Below, one piece after another: positions 37,301-44,974 of a stretch of 64,000 nt of DNA (positions are counted from its first letter, which is position 1; each line of letters starts with the position of its first letter). The position numbers and the translations under genes are program-made. Source of the DNA: Prosthecobacter sp. (GTDB lineage Bacteria > Verrucomicrobiota > Verrucomicrobiia > Verrucomicrobiales > Verrucomicrobiaceae); NCBI GenBank assembly GCA_021733925.1, contig JAIPJY010000025.1, positions 1-64,000 of the forward strand. The letters are read 5' to 3'. Under the pieces are notes generated by a model. It ran no database searches and had not been told where the DNA came from. It was given only the letters and a program-made list of their open reading frames with translations.

Positions 37301-39206
37301 AAGCCAGATTGCGGTTCTCTGTCTGGCTCGTATCTGTGGAAAGCACATACACATCCCAGGTCGCATAAGACACACGGGCCGTCACGGTAACGCTGCCCGC
37401 CTCGTGCAGCATCTGCACATCCAGCGCCTGATCCTGATGATCATAGTTCCATACCGGGACCACCTCGCTTGGCGGGGTGAAATTCAACGACGACGCCGAG
37501 AATGCGGTCAGAAACCACGAATCCACCCGCACCACAGACGCCGCTTGCCCCATCGTAAAGGTCGCCGCTGCCTGCCCCTGCGAGTCCGTGGTGAGGCTGG
37601 GGCTGTCCACGGACCCATCCCCGCTTTCCAAGCCAAACCATAAGGACGCACCCTCGGCCGCCCCTGACGTGTAGTTGCGCTGTTCCAAACTGCCCATGGA
37701 GCTTTCCCATATCTCCCAGTTGGAGTAGGTCACAGTGACGCTGACCGTGCACGACGTCCCCGCCGCCACGTCCGTCTGTGCCGCATCCGTGGACAGGGTG
37801 GCGAATATCGACGTTTCATCAGAGGCATGCCACCACTGCACCGCCGCCGGGGTGATATCCCAATAGGTGCTGGCCAGCACGTTCTGGCCTCCGTCCATGA
37901 CGTAGGTCCAGATGCGCGACGGGTTGGAGTCCATCTGGCTGCTGCTGCTGCCGTAACACGCTCCCCCTCCATCAGTGCTGGAGGTGGAGAAAGGGTTGGA
38001 CTCCCCCTCCACCATGAACGCGACCGCCACCCCGCTGGCGGGCGCGGTGGAGTCGGTGCCATAGGAGGTGTTGCCCCAGTTGCTCACATACACATCGTGC
38101 GTGGTCGTGGTGACCCAGGCCGTGAATCCACCCAGCGGGCTTCCCTGCGGCAGTTCCGTCACACTTCCGTCAGCCGTCATCGTAACGGCATAGCCGGTCT
38201 CCGTGCCGGCCAAATTCCACGTCTCGCCACCTGTGTCGCCACCACCACCTGTGTCGCCGCCGCCTCCTGTGTCGCCGCCGCCACCTTCTCCCCCCGTAGG
38301 CGCGGCAGTGAATCCCACATTAGATCCTGAGACAGGGTATTGACTCGGATCCCCCGCCACGACCCCCACCACAGTATCATTGCTGTACATAATGAAAGTC
38401 ACCGACGCCTGTCCTTGCGTATCGGTTAAGGTGGCCACGCTGGAATTATAGTTTAAAAGGCCGTCTCCCGACTGGATGAAAAAGGTGACCGGCACATTCT
38501 GCGCAGTCCCGGAGGAGGTGACAGAAGTCTGCGAGTTACCCCACGAGCTGTTCCAGACGTCCCAATCTTCTTTCGTCACGGTCACCGTCAGCGTACGCTG
38601 CTCCCCATTCACCATGGTCGCGCTTCCCCCGACCTCCTGCCATTGCACAGAGGTGATCGTGCTGCCAGAATAACCCCAGCTCCAGGTCTCCTCCGCGATG
38701 GCCGGGTCCAAGGTCAGTGTGGCACTTGCCACGCCTCCACTGCCATTCCCCACCTCCACACGCACCACGGCCTGGGAGCTGCCCATCACAAAGTCCGAGG
38801 TCGCAGTTCCCGATGAACTCGCGCTCGATGCGGAGTTGCTCAAATAACCATCCCCGCTGTCCTGATACCACGAGACACCGGTGTAGCTGGCGGGGCCGCT
38901 GTTGTAGTTCATCGTCTGGACATTCCCATAGCTGCTCGTCCATATCTCCCAGGACGTGTTCTGCAGATAGGCCTCCAGAGTGACCGTGCTGCCCGGAGGC
39001 ACACTCCCCGTGCAATTCTGTAGCGACACGTTCACCATGGATTCGGAGTGGTCGAAATACCACATCTCCTCCGGTGGCGGTTCTGGGGGAGGATCTTCAT
39101 CCGCCATCACCCGTAGAGAAGGCGGCAGCGGCAGCAGAACCATCGCAGCGATCAAGTATCCATGTAATATCGAAGCATGAAGTGACCAGACACGAAAACG
39201 TTTCAT
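34395..39206 (-). CDS. Giant secreted protein with Ig-like modules and C-terminal transglutaminase-like domain
   Basis: The start at 39206 gives 1603 residues with a long signal peptide (hydrophobic core near 19-30). Five related beta modules (about 80, 217, 375, 499 and 619) share a W-E/D-I/V-W/Y-x-S-S/x-G-N motif, and modules 1, 2 and 4 an SGDG motif; they resemble bacterial Ig-like (Big_1/invasin) folds with an inserted loop. A putative-Ig domain (about 705-790) and Gly/Thr-rich linkers follow. The C-terminus has 'MGRCGHWSAMLDECMRLHGL' with Cys1453, then His1542 and Asp1553 ('FDPSYG'), matching a transglutaminase/papain-like Cys-His-Asp triad. It would cross-link, deamidate or cleave proteins outside the cell, or bind the cell surface. 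The last third is less GC-rich. Confidence 0.85.
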   Translation of the reverse strand: MKRFRVWSLHASILHGYLIAAMVLLPLPPSLRVMADEDPPPEPPPEEMWYFDHSESMVNVSLQNCTGSVPPGSTVTLEAYLQNTSWEIWTSSYGNVQTMNYNSGPASYTGVSWYQDSGDGYLSNSASSASSSGTATSDFVMGSSQAVVRVEVGNGSGGVASATLTLDPAIAEETWSWGYSGSTITSVQWQEVGGSATMVNGEQRTLTVTVTKEDWDVWNSSWGNSQTSVTSSGTAQNVPVTFFIQSGDGLLNYNSSVATLTDTQGQASVTFIMYSNDTVVGVVAGDPSQYPVSGSNVGFTAAPTGGEGGGGDTGGGGDTGGGGDTGGETWNLAGTETGYAVTMTADGSVTELPQGSPLGGFTAWVTTTTHDVYVSNWGNTSYGTDSTAPASGVAVAFMVEGESNPFSTSSTDGGGACYGSSSSQMDSNPSRIWTYVMDGGQNVLASTYWDITPAAVQWWHASDETSIFATLSTDAAQTDVAAGTSCTVSVTVTYSNWEIWESSMGSLEQRNYTSGAAEGASLWFGLESGDGSVDSPSLTTDSQGQAAATFTMGQAASVVRVDSWFLTAFSASSLNFTPPSEVVPVWNYDHQDQALDVQMLHEAGSVTVTARVSYATWDVYVLSTDTSQTENRNLASSPAGTAQVSFAIDTGSVGNDLVWTDVNGDASTTYQTPGYATVTAYVSFGGGMTQTGTVAVEGNGDGTDALSITTTALPAGTVGSNYSATIAASGGTAPYTFSLADTGLPSGYTLASDGNLTGMVNASQALGTFGFTVQVDDSANHTATKQLSLVVALTGGGGGDGGTGGTTGGTGGTTGGGTTGGGTTGNNTGSNRSTVAPTGVATPFQVQYSGWGGVYATTTDGVETAAYDTPEINVPEVNIPGTTTPGETLNLREYAGHLQERHYVLANENDAPTIENGSDTTENLGREPSEEAKAAWITANSAPFPGHSGVYLIKTVSLDTPQTESDGRMTWAKHVVTTASDGTPSGTVQSSRIEQAEYDQYQNGGKPYTTYALDADGGSSWTIPSIANDGAPYTVKLPDIVTPGSFTPASVTPAKHHDAVPAQPSSFTVDPSPGALVAKLSSQPGTAQVTETRIDVLAKVGSLQENVIYEDYNVLSSGGQIAYAESRHLQSSGAGNPETAWHNGGKAKVIFRPDWTATPEEKQQWGAKYLLVLLERKNGEDKVISAKSLNQAFNEDIDLDPGAPTNDGTTSSRSLSLLPIEVKTIGFKDETPSFANLIATDDDYDKEYKDEGGDDGQWKSSGARNWPLAFKAGRPMSLRAKLDVGGVAAGTAITVTAESSSGLKVTWNTTASGSILDLPYTQSTVSLPSGIQCYSWDDWNPAAFKIDWKIKIGGGAELTIATTKHTLYATLASNTKQPESLYFIACHSAVGKISANADLAHAIFSDFETQSVQRTIPTKAFHDGQSIRFAHTIDVPTVNMSLWRFFQLRMGRCGHWSAMLDECMRLHGLTVESITLRPDRAIVDAAYRASLTAREGHSVAPMQYQEGLFVKNWNITNPFSPSAVEGIAAQGTSNPSSDFLDHALLRYQGEVFDPSYGSRHPSLDSWEGAALEGTGAENLSTVWTHHYWIGVPIQGGRRETTGG
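36730..36830 (-). repeat. Gly/Thr codon repeat in the giant gene
   Basis: Short imperfect tandem repeats (CCACCGGTGCC/CCAGTTGTT units) encode the Gly/Thr linker between the putative-Ig domain and the C-terminal half. A similar repeat encoding GGGGDT units lies near 38220-38290. Both are coding and could expand or shrink by slippage. Confidence 0.7.
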
Positions 39207-39523
39207 AGTAAATATATTGCTTAATCCGAAATGAATTATAGCGCTAAATACCACGGGGATATTTCCTTGTGAAGAAAAATCAAAACAAATAACGGCGAAC
39301 CGAGGCGCGCTATGCCCCCCCCGCAGCCAGCTCCTTCACACTGGTGCAAATTCTCGACTAAATTCGGCACGAGATGGCTGACACTCCGTTAGAAAGCCAC
39401 ATGCGGCGGACAAACGGAAACACTGACTAAACACCTCAGCACTCGGAAAACCGCAAAGGCCTACCTTCTGAATCATCTCTGCGGTTTTCTAATCTCTCGC
39501 GGTGCAAATAATTCAGTGCGTCC
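39207..39523. other. Intergenic region with perfect 10-bp stem
   Basis: This gap lies upstream of the giant gene and after the methyltransferase stop. A perfect stem, GAAAACCGCA (39446-39455) with TGCGGTTTTC (39480-39489), is present; no T-run follows, so terminator status is unclear. No gene is seen. Confidence 0.5.
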
Positions 39524-40222
39524 CTACTTCACCACCGCGGCCCCATCCCCCTGCCCCGCCTTGCCAAAGAACATGAGGTGCTGCCAGGGGAGGCCGTCGT
39601 ATTCGCGCACCAGTTTGAACCCATTCGCATTCATTTCCTTGTTGATCTGGGCCTTGCTCATTTTGTGCTCGGGTTTGATGGGGACGGTGTCGTCTTCGGC
39701 GCGGTATTCCACGAGGACGAGCTGGCCGCCGGGTTTTAGGGCGGCGCGCATGCCGGCGAGCATTTGGACGGGGTGGGAGAATTCGTGGTAGACATCGACC
39801 ATGAGGATCAGGTCGCAGGTGTTGGGGGGGAGTTTGGGATCGTGGAAGAGGCTGGTGATCGGCACGATGTTTTTCAGGCCCTTGCGCTCGATGTTCATCT
39901 TGAGCATCTCGATCATCTCGGGCTGGGCATCCACGGCATAGACCTTGCCGTTTTCGCCGACCATTTCGGCCAGTGGCAGGGTGTGGTAGCCGCTGCCGCA
40001 GCCCATGTCGCACACCGCCATGCCGGGCTTTACCTGCAGCTGTTCGCGCATGAGGGAGGGGCCTTCTTCCTGCTCGCGCACGCGGCGCATGAGCCATTCT
40101 GCGCCTTTCCAGTGCATGGTTTGGGCGATGACGCGGCCTTCATACTCCGTCAGCGGTGGGGGGGCCTCCTGGGCGGACAGGTGGAAGGCTGAAAGGAGGA
40201 TCAGGGTGAAGAAGAGGCGCAT
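39524..40222 (-). CDS. Class I SAM-dependent methyltransferase with signal peptide
   Basis: The start at 40222 gives 232 residues that begin with a signal peptide (hydrophobic core 'FFTLILLSAFHLSA'). SAM motif I is 'VCDMGCGSG' (motif DMGCGSG at 72-78), followed by 'VYAVDAQPEM' and 'DLILMVDVYHEFSHP'. It resembles a UbiE/methyltransf_11 domain. An N-terminal signal on such an enzyme is odd because SAM is cytoplasmic; either it is not cleaved, or the N-terminus has another role. Similar proteins occur in Planctomycetota and Verrucomicrobiota. The target is unknown. Confidence 0.85.
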   Translation of the reverse strand: MRLFFTLILLSAFHLSAQEAPPPLTEYEGRVIAQTMHWKGAEWLMRRVREQEEGPSLMREQLQVKPGMAVCDMGCGSGYHTLPLAEMVGENGKVYAVDAQPEMIEMLKMNIERKGLKNIVPITSLFHDPKLPPNTCDLILMVDVYHEFSHPVQMLAGMRAALKPGGQLVLVEYRAEDDTVPIKPEHKMSKAQINKEMNANGFKLVREYDGLPWQHLMFFGKAGQGDGAAVVK

Positions 40223-40331
40223 GGTGAAAGCAATGAACGGTGGAAATCGGGCATTTGTAGCGAATTGCGCGCTAAAGACTTTTGCAGACTCGCACTGGAA
40301 ATCCCGGGACGACTCCGTATCATCTCCGCCC

Positions 40332-41186
40332 ATGACTCGTCGTTTCATCGCCCGCCTGCTGCTGCCCCTGCTCGGAGCTGCTGGCATTGCCGTGCTCAAC
40401 GCTCAGGAAGCACCGGAACGCACGCCGGCCAAGAACCCCATCCCTGAGGATGTGATCGGTGATGAGCATGTGCGTGAGGAATTCGGGGTGAACCAGTTCA
40501 CCACGCCCTCCATCCGCAAGCTCTTCGACATGCTCAACAACGTCGGCAAGCTGCGCTTTGACGACCTGAAGCGCCCCTTTACCGACAAAACACCTGCCGA
40601 CCGCATCATCGTGGCAATGGGACTCGGCACGCTGATCGCCGACGGCTTCCTCATCGTGCAATGCGAGCGCGTGGAGGAGATGGAGTCCGTGGGCCGCGCC
40701 ATGATCAAGTACGGCAAGGCGCTGGGAGCGGGCAACCGCATGAACAAGCATACCGGCAGCCTGTTTGAATACAGCCTGAAGGGCAACTGGCAGGACCTGC
40801 GCATCGAACTGGCCAAAACCCAGGCGGATGTGGAGGCGGAGATGGTGATGCTGCGTGATGTGGATATCGCGCATCTCATCAGCCTCGGTGGCTGGCTGCG
40901 TGCGCTGGAGATCGCCACCAAGAGCATCAGCGACAACTATGCGGAGGAAAAGACGCGCCAGCTCACGCGCCGTGACATCGCCGAGTATTACATGATGAGC
41001 CTCGACAGCCTGCACCCGAGCATCATGAAAAATCCTGCGCTGCAGGAGCTCCGCAAAGGACTGGAGTCCATGCTTCCTCTGCTGGATGTGCCGGAAGGCA
41101 AGGCATTGACCCTGGAGGAAGTGAAAACGCTGCACCAGAAGGCGTCCACACTCTGCCACATCATCACCGACAAGATGAACGGCTGA
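40332..41186 (+). CDS. Hypothetical exported helical protein
   Basis: The ATG at 40332 gives 284 residues with an N-terminal signal (MTRRFIARLLLPLLGAAGIAVLNA). The rest is mostly helical and Leu/Lys/Glu-rich, with 'FTTPSIRKLFDMLNNVGKLRF' near the start and 'ADRIIVAMGLGTLIADGFLI' about one third in, which is strongly hydrophobic and could be a membrane helix. No family is recognised. The gene after it (29 bases on) is probably co-transcribed. Confidence 0.75.
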   Translation: MTRRFIARLLLPLLGAAGIAVLNAQEAPERTPAKNPIPEDVIGDEHVREEFGVNQFTTPSIRKLFDMLNNVGKLRFDDLKRPFTDKTPADRIIVAMGLGTLIADGFLIVQCERVEEMESVGRAMIKYGKALGAGNRMNKHTGSLFEYSLKGNWQDLRIELAKTQADVEAEMVMLRDVDIAHLISLGGWLRALEIATKSISDNYAEEKTRQLTRRDIAEYYMMSLDSLHPSIMKNPALQELRKGLESMLPLLDVPEGKALTLEEVKTLHQKASTLCHIITDKMNG

Positions 41187-41214
41187 AGCCGTTCCCGTTA
41201 CGTAAACCTTTCTC

Positions 41215-41709
41215 ATGGCCAATCTCACTCCACAGCAGCGTCAACTCGTCGAACAATGGGCCGCTGAAGGCGCGAACCTCAATCAGATCCAGGACCGTCT
41301 GCGCAGCGAGTGCGAGTCCACGCTGACGTACATGGAGACGCGTCTGCTCCTCATGGAGCTGGGCATTAAACTCCAGGACAAGCCGCGTGAAGTGCCGCCT
41401 GAGGAAAAGCCTGCACCTCCACCGCCTGAACCCGCTGCGGATGGCGACGTGACTATTCCTGATGAAGTCGCCTCCCCCGAGGTAGCTGCGGGCGGTGACC
41501 TCAAAGTCTCCGTGGATGAAGTCCCGCCGCCCGGTGCCGTCATCAGCGGCAGGGCCACCTTCAGCGATGGTGTCACCGTGCAGTGGTTCATGGATGAGCA
41601 GGGCCGCTTTGGCATGCGTGGCCCCGCACCCGGCTACCAGCCACCCGCTGCCGACATCCCCGCCTTCCAGGCTGAACTCGACAACATCCTTCAACTCCGC
41701 GGCTTCTGA
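41215..41709 (+). CDS. Hypothetical acidic, proline-rich protein
   Basis: This 164-residue protein has no signal peptide. An N-terminal helical part ('QQRQLVEQWAAEGANLNQIQ') leads to a Pro/Glu-rich linker ('EVPPEEKPAPPPPEPAADG') and a short beta-type C-terminal domain ('VISGRATFSDGVTVQWFMDE'). No family is recognised. It follows the exported helical protein by 28 bases. Confidence 0.75.
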   Translation: MANLTPQQRQLVEQWAAEGANLNQIQDRLRSECESTLTYMETRLLLMELGIKLQDKPREVPPEEKPAPPPPEPAADGDVTIPDEVASPEVAAGGDLKVSVDEVPPPGAVISGRATFSDGVTVQWFMDEQGRFGMRGPAPGYQPPAADIPAFQAELDNILQLRGF

Positions 41710-41841
41710 CCCGCTGCAAATCGAGAACCGAGAACCCTGAACTCCGGACAACGTGAAACTTGAACCCTTGAACTTGAAACGGCGCGCCTTGATCGAGGAC
41801 CCATTCTTCGCGCTGCGCGCTACGAAGGGCAGGCTGAGTAG

Positions 41842-41861
41842 GAGTAGGAGGACGAGGACGA
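41842..41861. repeat. Short purine-rich repeat shared with 47110-47129
   Basis: A 20-base GAGTAGGAGGACG-type sequence is identical at both positions, each time just before the next gene or its end. It may be a remnant of a dispersed sequence. Confidence 0.5.
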
Positions 41862-41905
41862 ACCCGCCACTACTCACCGGCCCACTGACTGCCTGACATT
41901 TCCCC

Positions 41906-42475
41906 ATGCTTCTGATCATCGACAACTACGACTCCTTCACGTACAACCTCGTCCAGTACTTTGGCGAGATGGGAGCCGTGATGGAAATCCGCCGTAATGA
42001 CCAGGTGACGCTGGATGAGATCGCCAAGCTCAATCCCGACCACATCTGCATCTCTCCCGGCCCCTGCACGCCGAAGGAAGCGGGCATCAGCTGCGCGGTG
42101 ATCGAGCGTTTTGGCAAATCCACCCCGCTGCTCGGCGTCTGCCTCGGTCATCAGGCCATCGGCCATGTCTTTGGCGGCGAGGTCGTCCGCGCCGGACGCC
42201 TCATGCACGGCAAGACCTCGATGATCAATCACAAGGGGGAATCCGTCTTCAAAGGCCTGCCGCAGCCCTTTGAGGCCACTCGCTACCATTCGCTTCTCGT
42301 CAAACGCGACACCCTGCCCGACTGCCTCGCCATCACCGCGACAGCCAGCGATGATGAATCTGAGATCATGGGTCTGCGCCACAAGGAACTGCCGATCCAC
42401 GGCGTGCAGTTTCACCCTGAGTCCATCCTGACGCAGGAAGGCAAGAAGCTGCTGAAGAACTTTTTGGAGATGTGA
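41906..42475 (+). CDS. pabA: Anthranilate/aminodeoxychorismate synthase glutaminase subunit (TrpG/PabA)
   Basis: This 189-residue class I glutamine amidotransferase has catalytic Cys79 ('[11 protein letters not shown]'), His170 and Glu172 ('VQFHPES'), and the '[14 protein letters not shown]' N-terminus typical of TrpG/PabA. It provides ammonia to chorismate-using enzymes. No trpE or pabB gene is beside it, so which synthase it serves, or both, is not clear. A hairpin with T-run follows directly after the stop. Confidence 0.93.
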   Translation: MLLIIDNYDSFTYNLVQYFGEMGAVMEIRRNDQVTLDEIAKLNPDHICISPGPCTPKEAGISCAVIERFGKSTPLLGVCLGHQAIGHVFGGEVVRAGRLMHGKTSMINHKGESVFKGLPQPFEATRYHSLLVKRDTLPDCLAITATASDDESEIMGLRHKELPIHGVQFHPESILTQEGKKLLKNFLEM

Positions 42476-42503
42476 GGCAGGCCAGAGCGGCTGCCCACTT
42501 TTT
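42476..42503 (+). terminator. Possible Rho-independent terminator after pabA
   Basis: GGCAGgCC...GGCTGCC forms a stem with one bulge, ending in CACTTTTTG. It begins at the base after the pabA stop. The structure and T-run fit an intrinsic terminator, though the stem is short. Confidence 0.5.
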
Positions 42504-42602
42504 GACGGTGGAAACCTGAGAGGTCCATCAAAGAGGGATGTCCTTCGGTGCCGCTGGATTTGAGCCGCTGGTACCAAGCCATGGCTCCCAGCAATAAAAG
42601 CC

Positions 42603-42632
42603 TTGCCTGCTTTAGGGGTTTTTGGCTATTCT
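42603..42632 (+). promoter_or_regulatory. Candidate sigma-70-type promoter for the 42700 gene
   Basis: TTGCCT (42603-42608), an 18-base spacer and TATTCT (42627-42632) lie about 70 bases before the next start. The match is partial and not tested. Confidence 0.3.
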
Positions 42633-42699
42633 GCGGCCATAGGACACTAAAAACGCTAGGTCAAAACCTGAGCGCCCCTTTCGATGTCCACCGCAATCC

Positions 42700-43218
42700 A
42701 TGAAAAAACACATCTCTCTGGCTCTCATTTTCATCTCCGCCGCAAACTTGCTCTGCGCAGCGGACTCTGACGGCTTCACCGAGCACATGGGCATGCTCAT
42801 GGAACGTGGCGGGTCGCCCAGGAAACTCAAAGGCAGTGAAACAGCCACCACCAAGGCGACTTTCAAGCCACCGGTTGAGATCATCATCGAAGCCAAGACC
42901 GACTCGACCAATCTCCGCCTGAGCTATGCGGCGAACGAACTGATCTTTAATTGGGAAGGCGGGCGCACCCAGCTTCGTGTGGGCGGTGGTCCTGCCGACG
43001 GCCAGCACAAAGCCGGCGCGGGATTCATCCCCACCAACAAGTATGCGACCATCCGCTGGGTCGTCACGCCCCAAAAACAATCCATCTATGTGGATGGCAA
43101 GCTTCGGTATGAGCATGCTGGCGACTATTCCAAGATCGACAACCCGGTCAGTGTCTTCCCTTCCCACGGCTCCGAAGTCACCGTCAAGACGATCAAGGTG
43201 AAGCAGCTCACTGAATGA
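42700..43218 (+). CDS. Exported single-domain protein, lectin-like
   Basis: This 172-residue protein has a signal peptide (ends about residue 20, CAADS). The remainder is beta-rich ('VEIIIEAKTDSTNLRLSYA', 'ATIRWVVTPQKQSIYVDG', 'ITVKTIKVK'-like C-terminus), consistent with a small concanavalin-like beta-sandwich in the LamG/DUF1080 group. Function unknown. Confidence 0.75.
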   Translation: MKKHISLALIFISAANLLCAADSDGFTEHMGMLMERGGSPRKLKGSETATTKATFKPPVEIIIEAKTDSTNLRLSYAANELIFNWEGGRTQLRVGGGPADGQHKAGAGFIPTNKYATIRWVVTPQKQSIYVDGKLRYEHAGDYSKIDNPVSVFPSHGSEVTVKTIKVKQLTE

Positions 43219-43331
43219 TTTTTGACGCAGTGAGTCCTCGCTGTCGGCACGATGACGAATCCATCCTCACCCTGAAAGGCACACGCCTGCTGAAGAGCTG
43301 CTTGTAGTTCTGAGCCCCAGCGTCAAAGGCC

Positions 43332-43955
43332 ATGCTCACTGCTTCAAAATCCCTCTTCGTTTTGTTTACTGTACTGGCCGTTTCCACGGTTCATTCAGAA
43401 GAAAGTGGTTCAGTCGCCAAAGCCAAGGAGCGGGCTGACGAGGAATTCAGGATCGGCATGGAGGTCCTTCGAGGAATGTATCGGAAGCGCATGGCTGAAC
43501 TGATTTCCAACGCCACGCGAGTCGAAGTGCTGCTGCTGGATTTTTCGATGGGTGAAGAAAAGCGGAGCAAGCCAGCCCTCCAAGTGTTCGAGATCAAACC
43601 CTATTCGAAGGACACCCCCATTCTTGACAGCCATTTCTGCACGACCAAAGAACGAGAAGAACTGATTCCCGTTCTTTCACAGGCCATCGGTGGACAGCCC
43701 CACATCGGTGGCACGGGATGTCATTTTCCGATCCACGGTATCCGAGTCTGGGTCGGCTCAGAGATCGCCTTTGAGACAAGCATCTGCTGGTATTGCCATA
43801 ATTTCATGATGGACTACGGCAGAGGAGCTGGCTGGGAGAACCATACCGATGGTTTTCGTGATTTGAAGCCCATTCTCATGCGCCTCATGCCCATTCCTGA
43901 AGATGAGATCGCCCGTTTCAAGAAGGGGCATGACGCAGGCCCAGACGGCCACTGA
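43332..43955 (+). CDS. Hypothetical exported protein
   Basis: This 207-residue protein has a signal peptide (about 1-22). A charged helical N-terminal part leads to 'GGTGCHFPIHGIRVWVGSEI' and 'TSICWYCHNFMMDYG', where two Cys and His clusters might bind metal or form disulfides. No family is recognised. It follows the lectin-like gene on the same strand (113 bases). Confidence 0.7.
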   Translation: MLTASKSLFVLFTVLAVSTVHSEESGSVAKAKERADEEFRIGMEVLRGMYRKRMAELISNATRVEVLLLDFSMGEEKRSKPALQVFEIKPYSKDTPILDSHFCTTKEREELIPVLSQAIGGQPHIGGTGCHFPIHGIRVWVGSEIAFETSICWYCHNFMMDYGRGAGWENHTDGFRDLKPILMRLMPIPEDEIARFKKGHDAGPDGH

Positions 43956-44059
43956 CCCGGCTGCATGACCGACGGAGAACAGCTCCACCACTTCGAGGAC
44001 CACTCCCTGCCGCAGGACAAAAGCGCCTGACAAACCCGCAGATGGGTAGATGCTCCCGC

Positions 44060-44302
44060 ATGAACATCGCAACCACCTGCCAGTTCCTCTTGTGGTGTGC
44101 CGTCATCAACTACGGCATCATCATCGTCTGGTTCCTCGTTTTCACCCTGGCGCATGATTCGCTGCATCGGCTTCACGCCCGGATGTTTCGCATCTCCACG
44201 GAGCGATTTGATGCCATCCACTACGCAGCCATGGCGTTCTACAAAGTCGGCGTCCTGCTGCTCAATCTGGTGCCGTATTTTGCGCTGCGGATGGTTGCTT
44301 GA
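44060..44302 (+). CDS. Small two-helix membrane protein (DUF6868-like)
   Basis: The ATG at 44060 gives 80 residues beginning MNIATTCQFLLWCAVINYGI. Two hydrophobic helices (about 9-30 and 58-78) flank the polar 'DSLHRLHARMFRISTERFDA' loop. Length and motif order match the DUF6868 family of unknown function. The longer frame start lacks support. Confidence 0.75.
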   Translation: MNIATTCQFLLWCAVINYGIIIVWFLVFTLAHDSLHRLHARMFRISTERFDAIHYAAMAFYKVGVLLLNLVPYFALRMVA

Positions 44303-44445
44303 TGAGAGGGATCATCAAGTTCCCTCCACACCCAAGCACGGATTAGGAAACCACTGATTGAACACCGCAGAGGCTGGAACGCCGCAGAAATTGATTTTGA
44401 AAAATCTCTGCGTCGCTTGAAGTTTAAAACTGACTGCAAAAAGCG

Positions 44446-44916
44446 ATGAACTCCCCCGAGCTTGAAGCATTTATCAATGGATTTCGTGGTTGCGGCACAA
44501 CCACGCTGCGCATTTTCAACGATTCTACACCTCAGAATTTGGACATAGTACAACAGTGCAGACTCCTGGTTGAAAAGAGCGGCTTTGAAAATTGCGAGGG
44601 ACTTTGTGAAATCGACCGTTCAAAGGCGGAGAGAATTCTTGTGTCATTCATGCTTCATGAAATGGCGTATGGCGTCCGCTGCATTCCCATCAATAAAGCA
44701 CCGGAGCTGGCCCAGCAGTTTCTTGGCGTTTTTCCAACTGAAGAAACACGCTTTTTCACCAATTCAGATTTCGAGGAATCGGTCGAGATCTATGGCGGCC
44801 ATCCATTGTTGAACTTGAGCTCATGGAATTCCATCACGCACTCAACCTTTGAGACGGGCGTGATCGCACTCTCCCCTGCAACGCAGGGCATTTTTTGGTT
44901 CGAGGACGAGGATTGA
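44446..44916 (+). CDS. Hypothetical soluble protein
   Basis: This 156-residue protein has no signal peptide or membrane segment, with mildly acidic composition and lower GC than its neighbours. 'MLHEMAYGVRCIPINKAPEL' and 'EETRFFTNSDFEESVEIYGG' are the more conserved-looking parts. No family is recognised. It converges with glycyl-tRNA synthetase. Confidence 0.7.
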   Translation: MNSPELEAFINGFRGCGTTTLRIFNDSTPQNLDIVQQCRLLVEKSGFENCEGLCEIDRSKAERILVSFMLHEMAYGVRCIPINKAPELAQQFLGVFPTEETRFFTNSDFEESVEIYGGHPLLNLSSWNSITHSTFETGVIALSPATQGIFWFEDED

Positions 44917-44926
44917 AATCATTCCA

Positions 44927-44962
44927 CGCGTCAATGGCTGGAAGGACCAAACTATTGACGCG
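44927..44962. terminator. Hairpin between convergent genes
   Basis: A perfect 9-bp stem, CGCGTCAAT (44927-44935) with ATTGACGCG (44954-44962), lies between two gene ends that face each other. It could be a bidirectional terminator, though no T-run is adjacent. Confidence 0.4.
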
Positions 44963-44974
44963 CCATTTCCTTAT

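Noticed and set aside
33612-39206. Firm call of a polymorphic toxin-immunity pair
   Set aside because: The partner is exported and anchored, no pre-toxin marker or secretion-system gene adjoins, and C-terminal swapping cannot be judged from one sequence, so it is kept as a low-level idea only.
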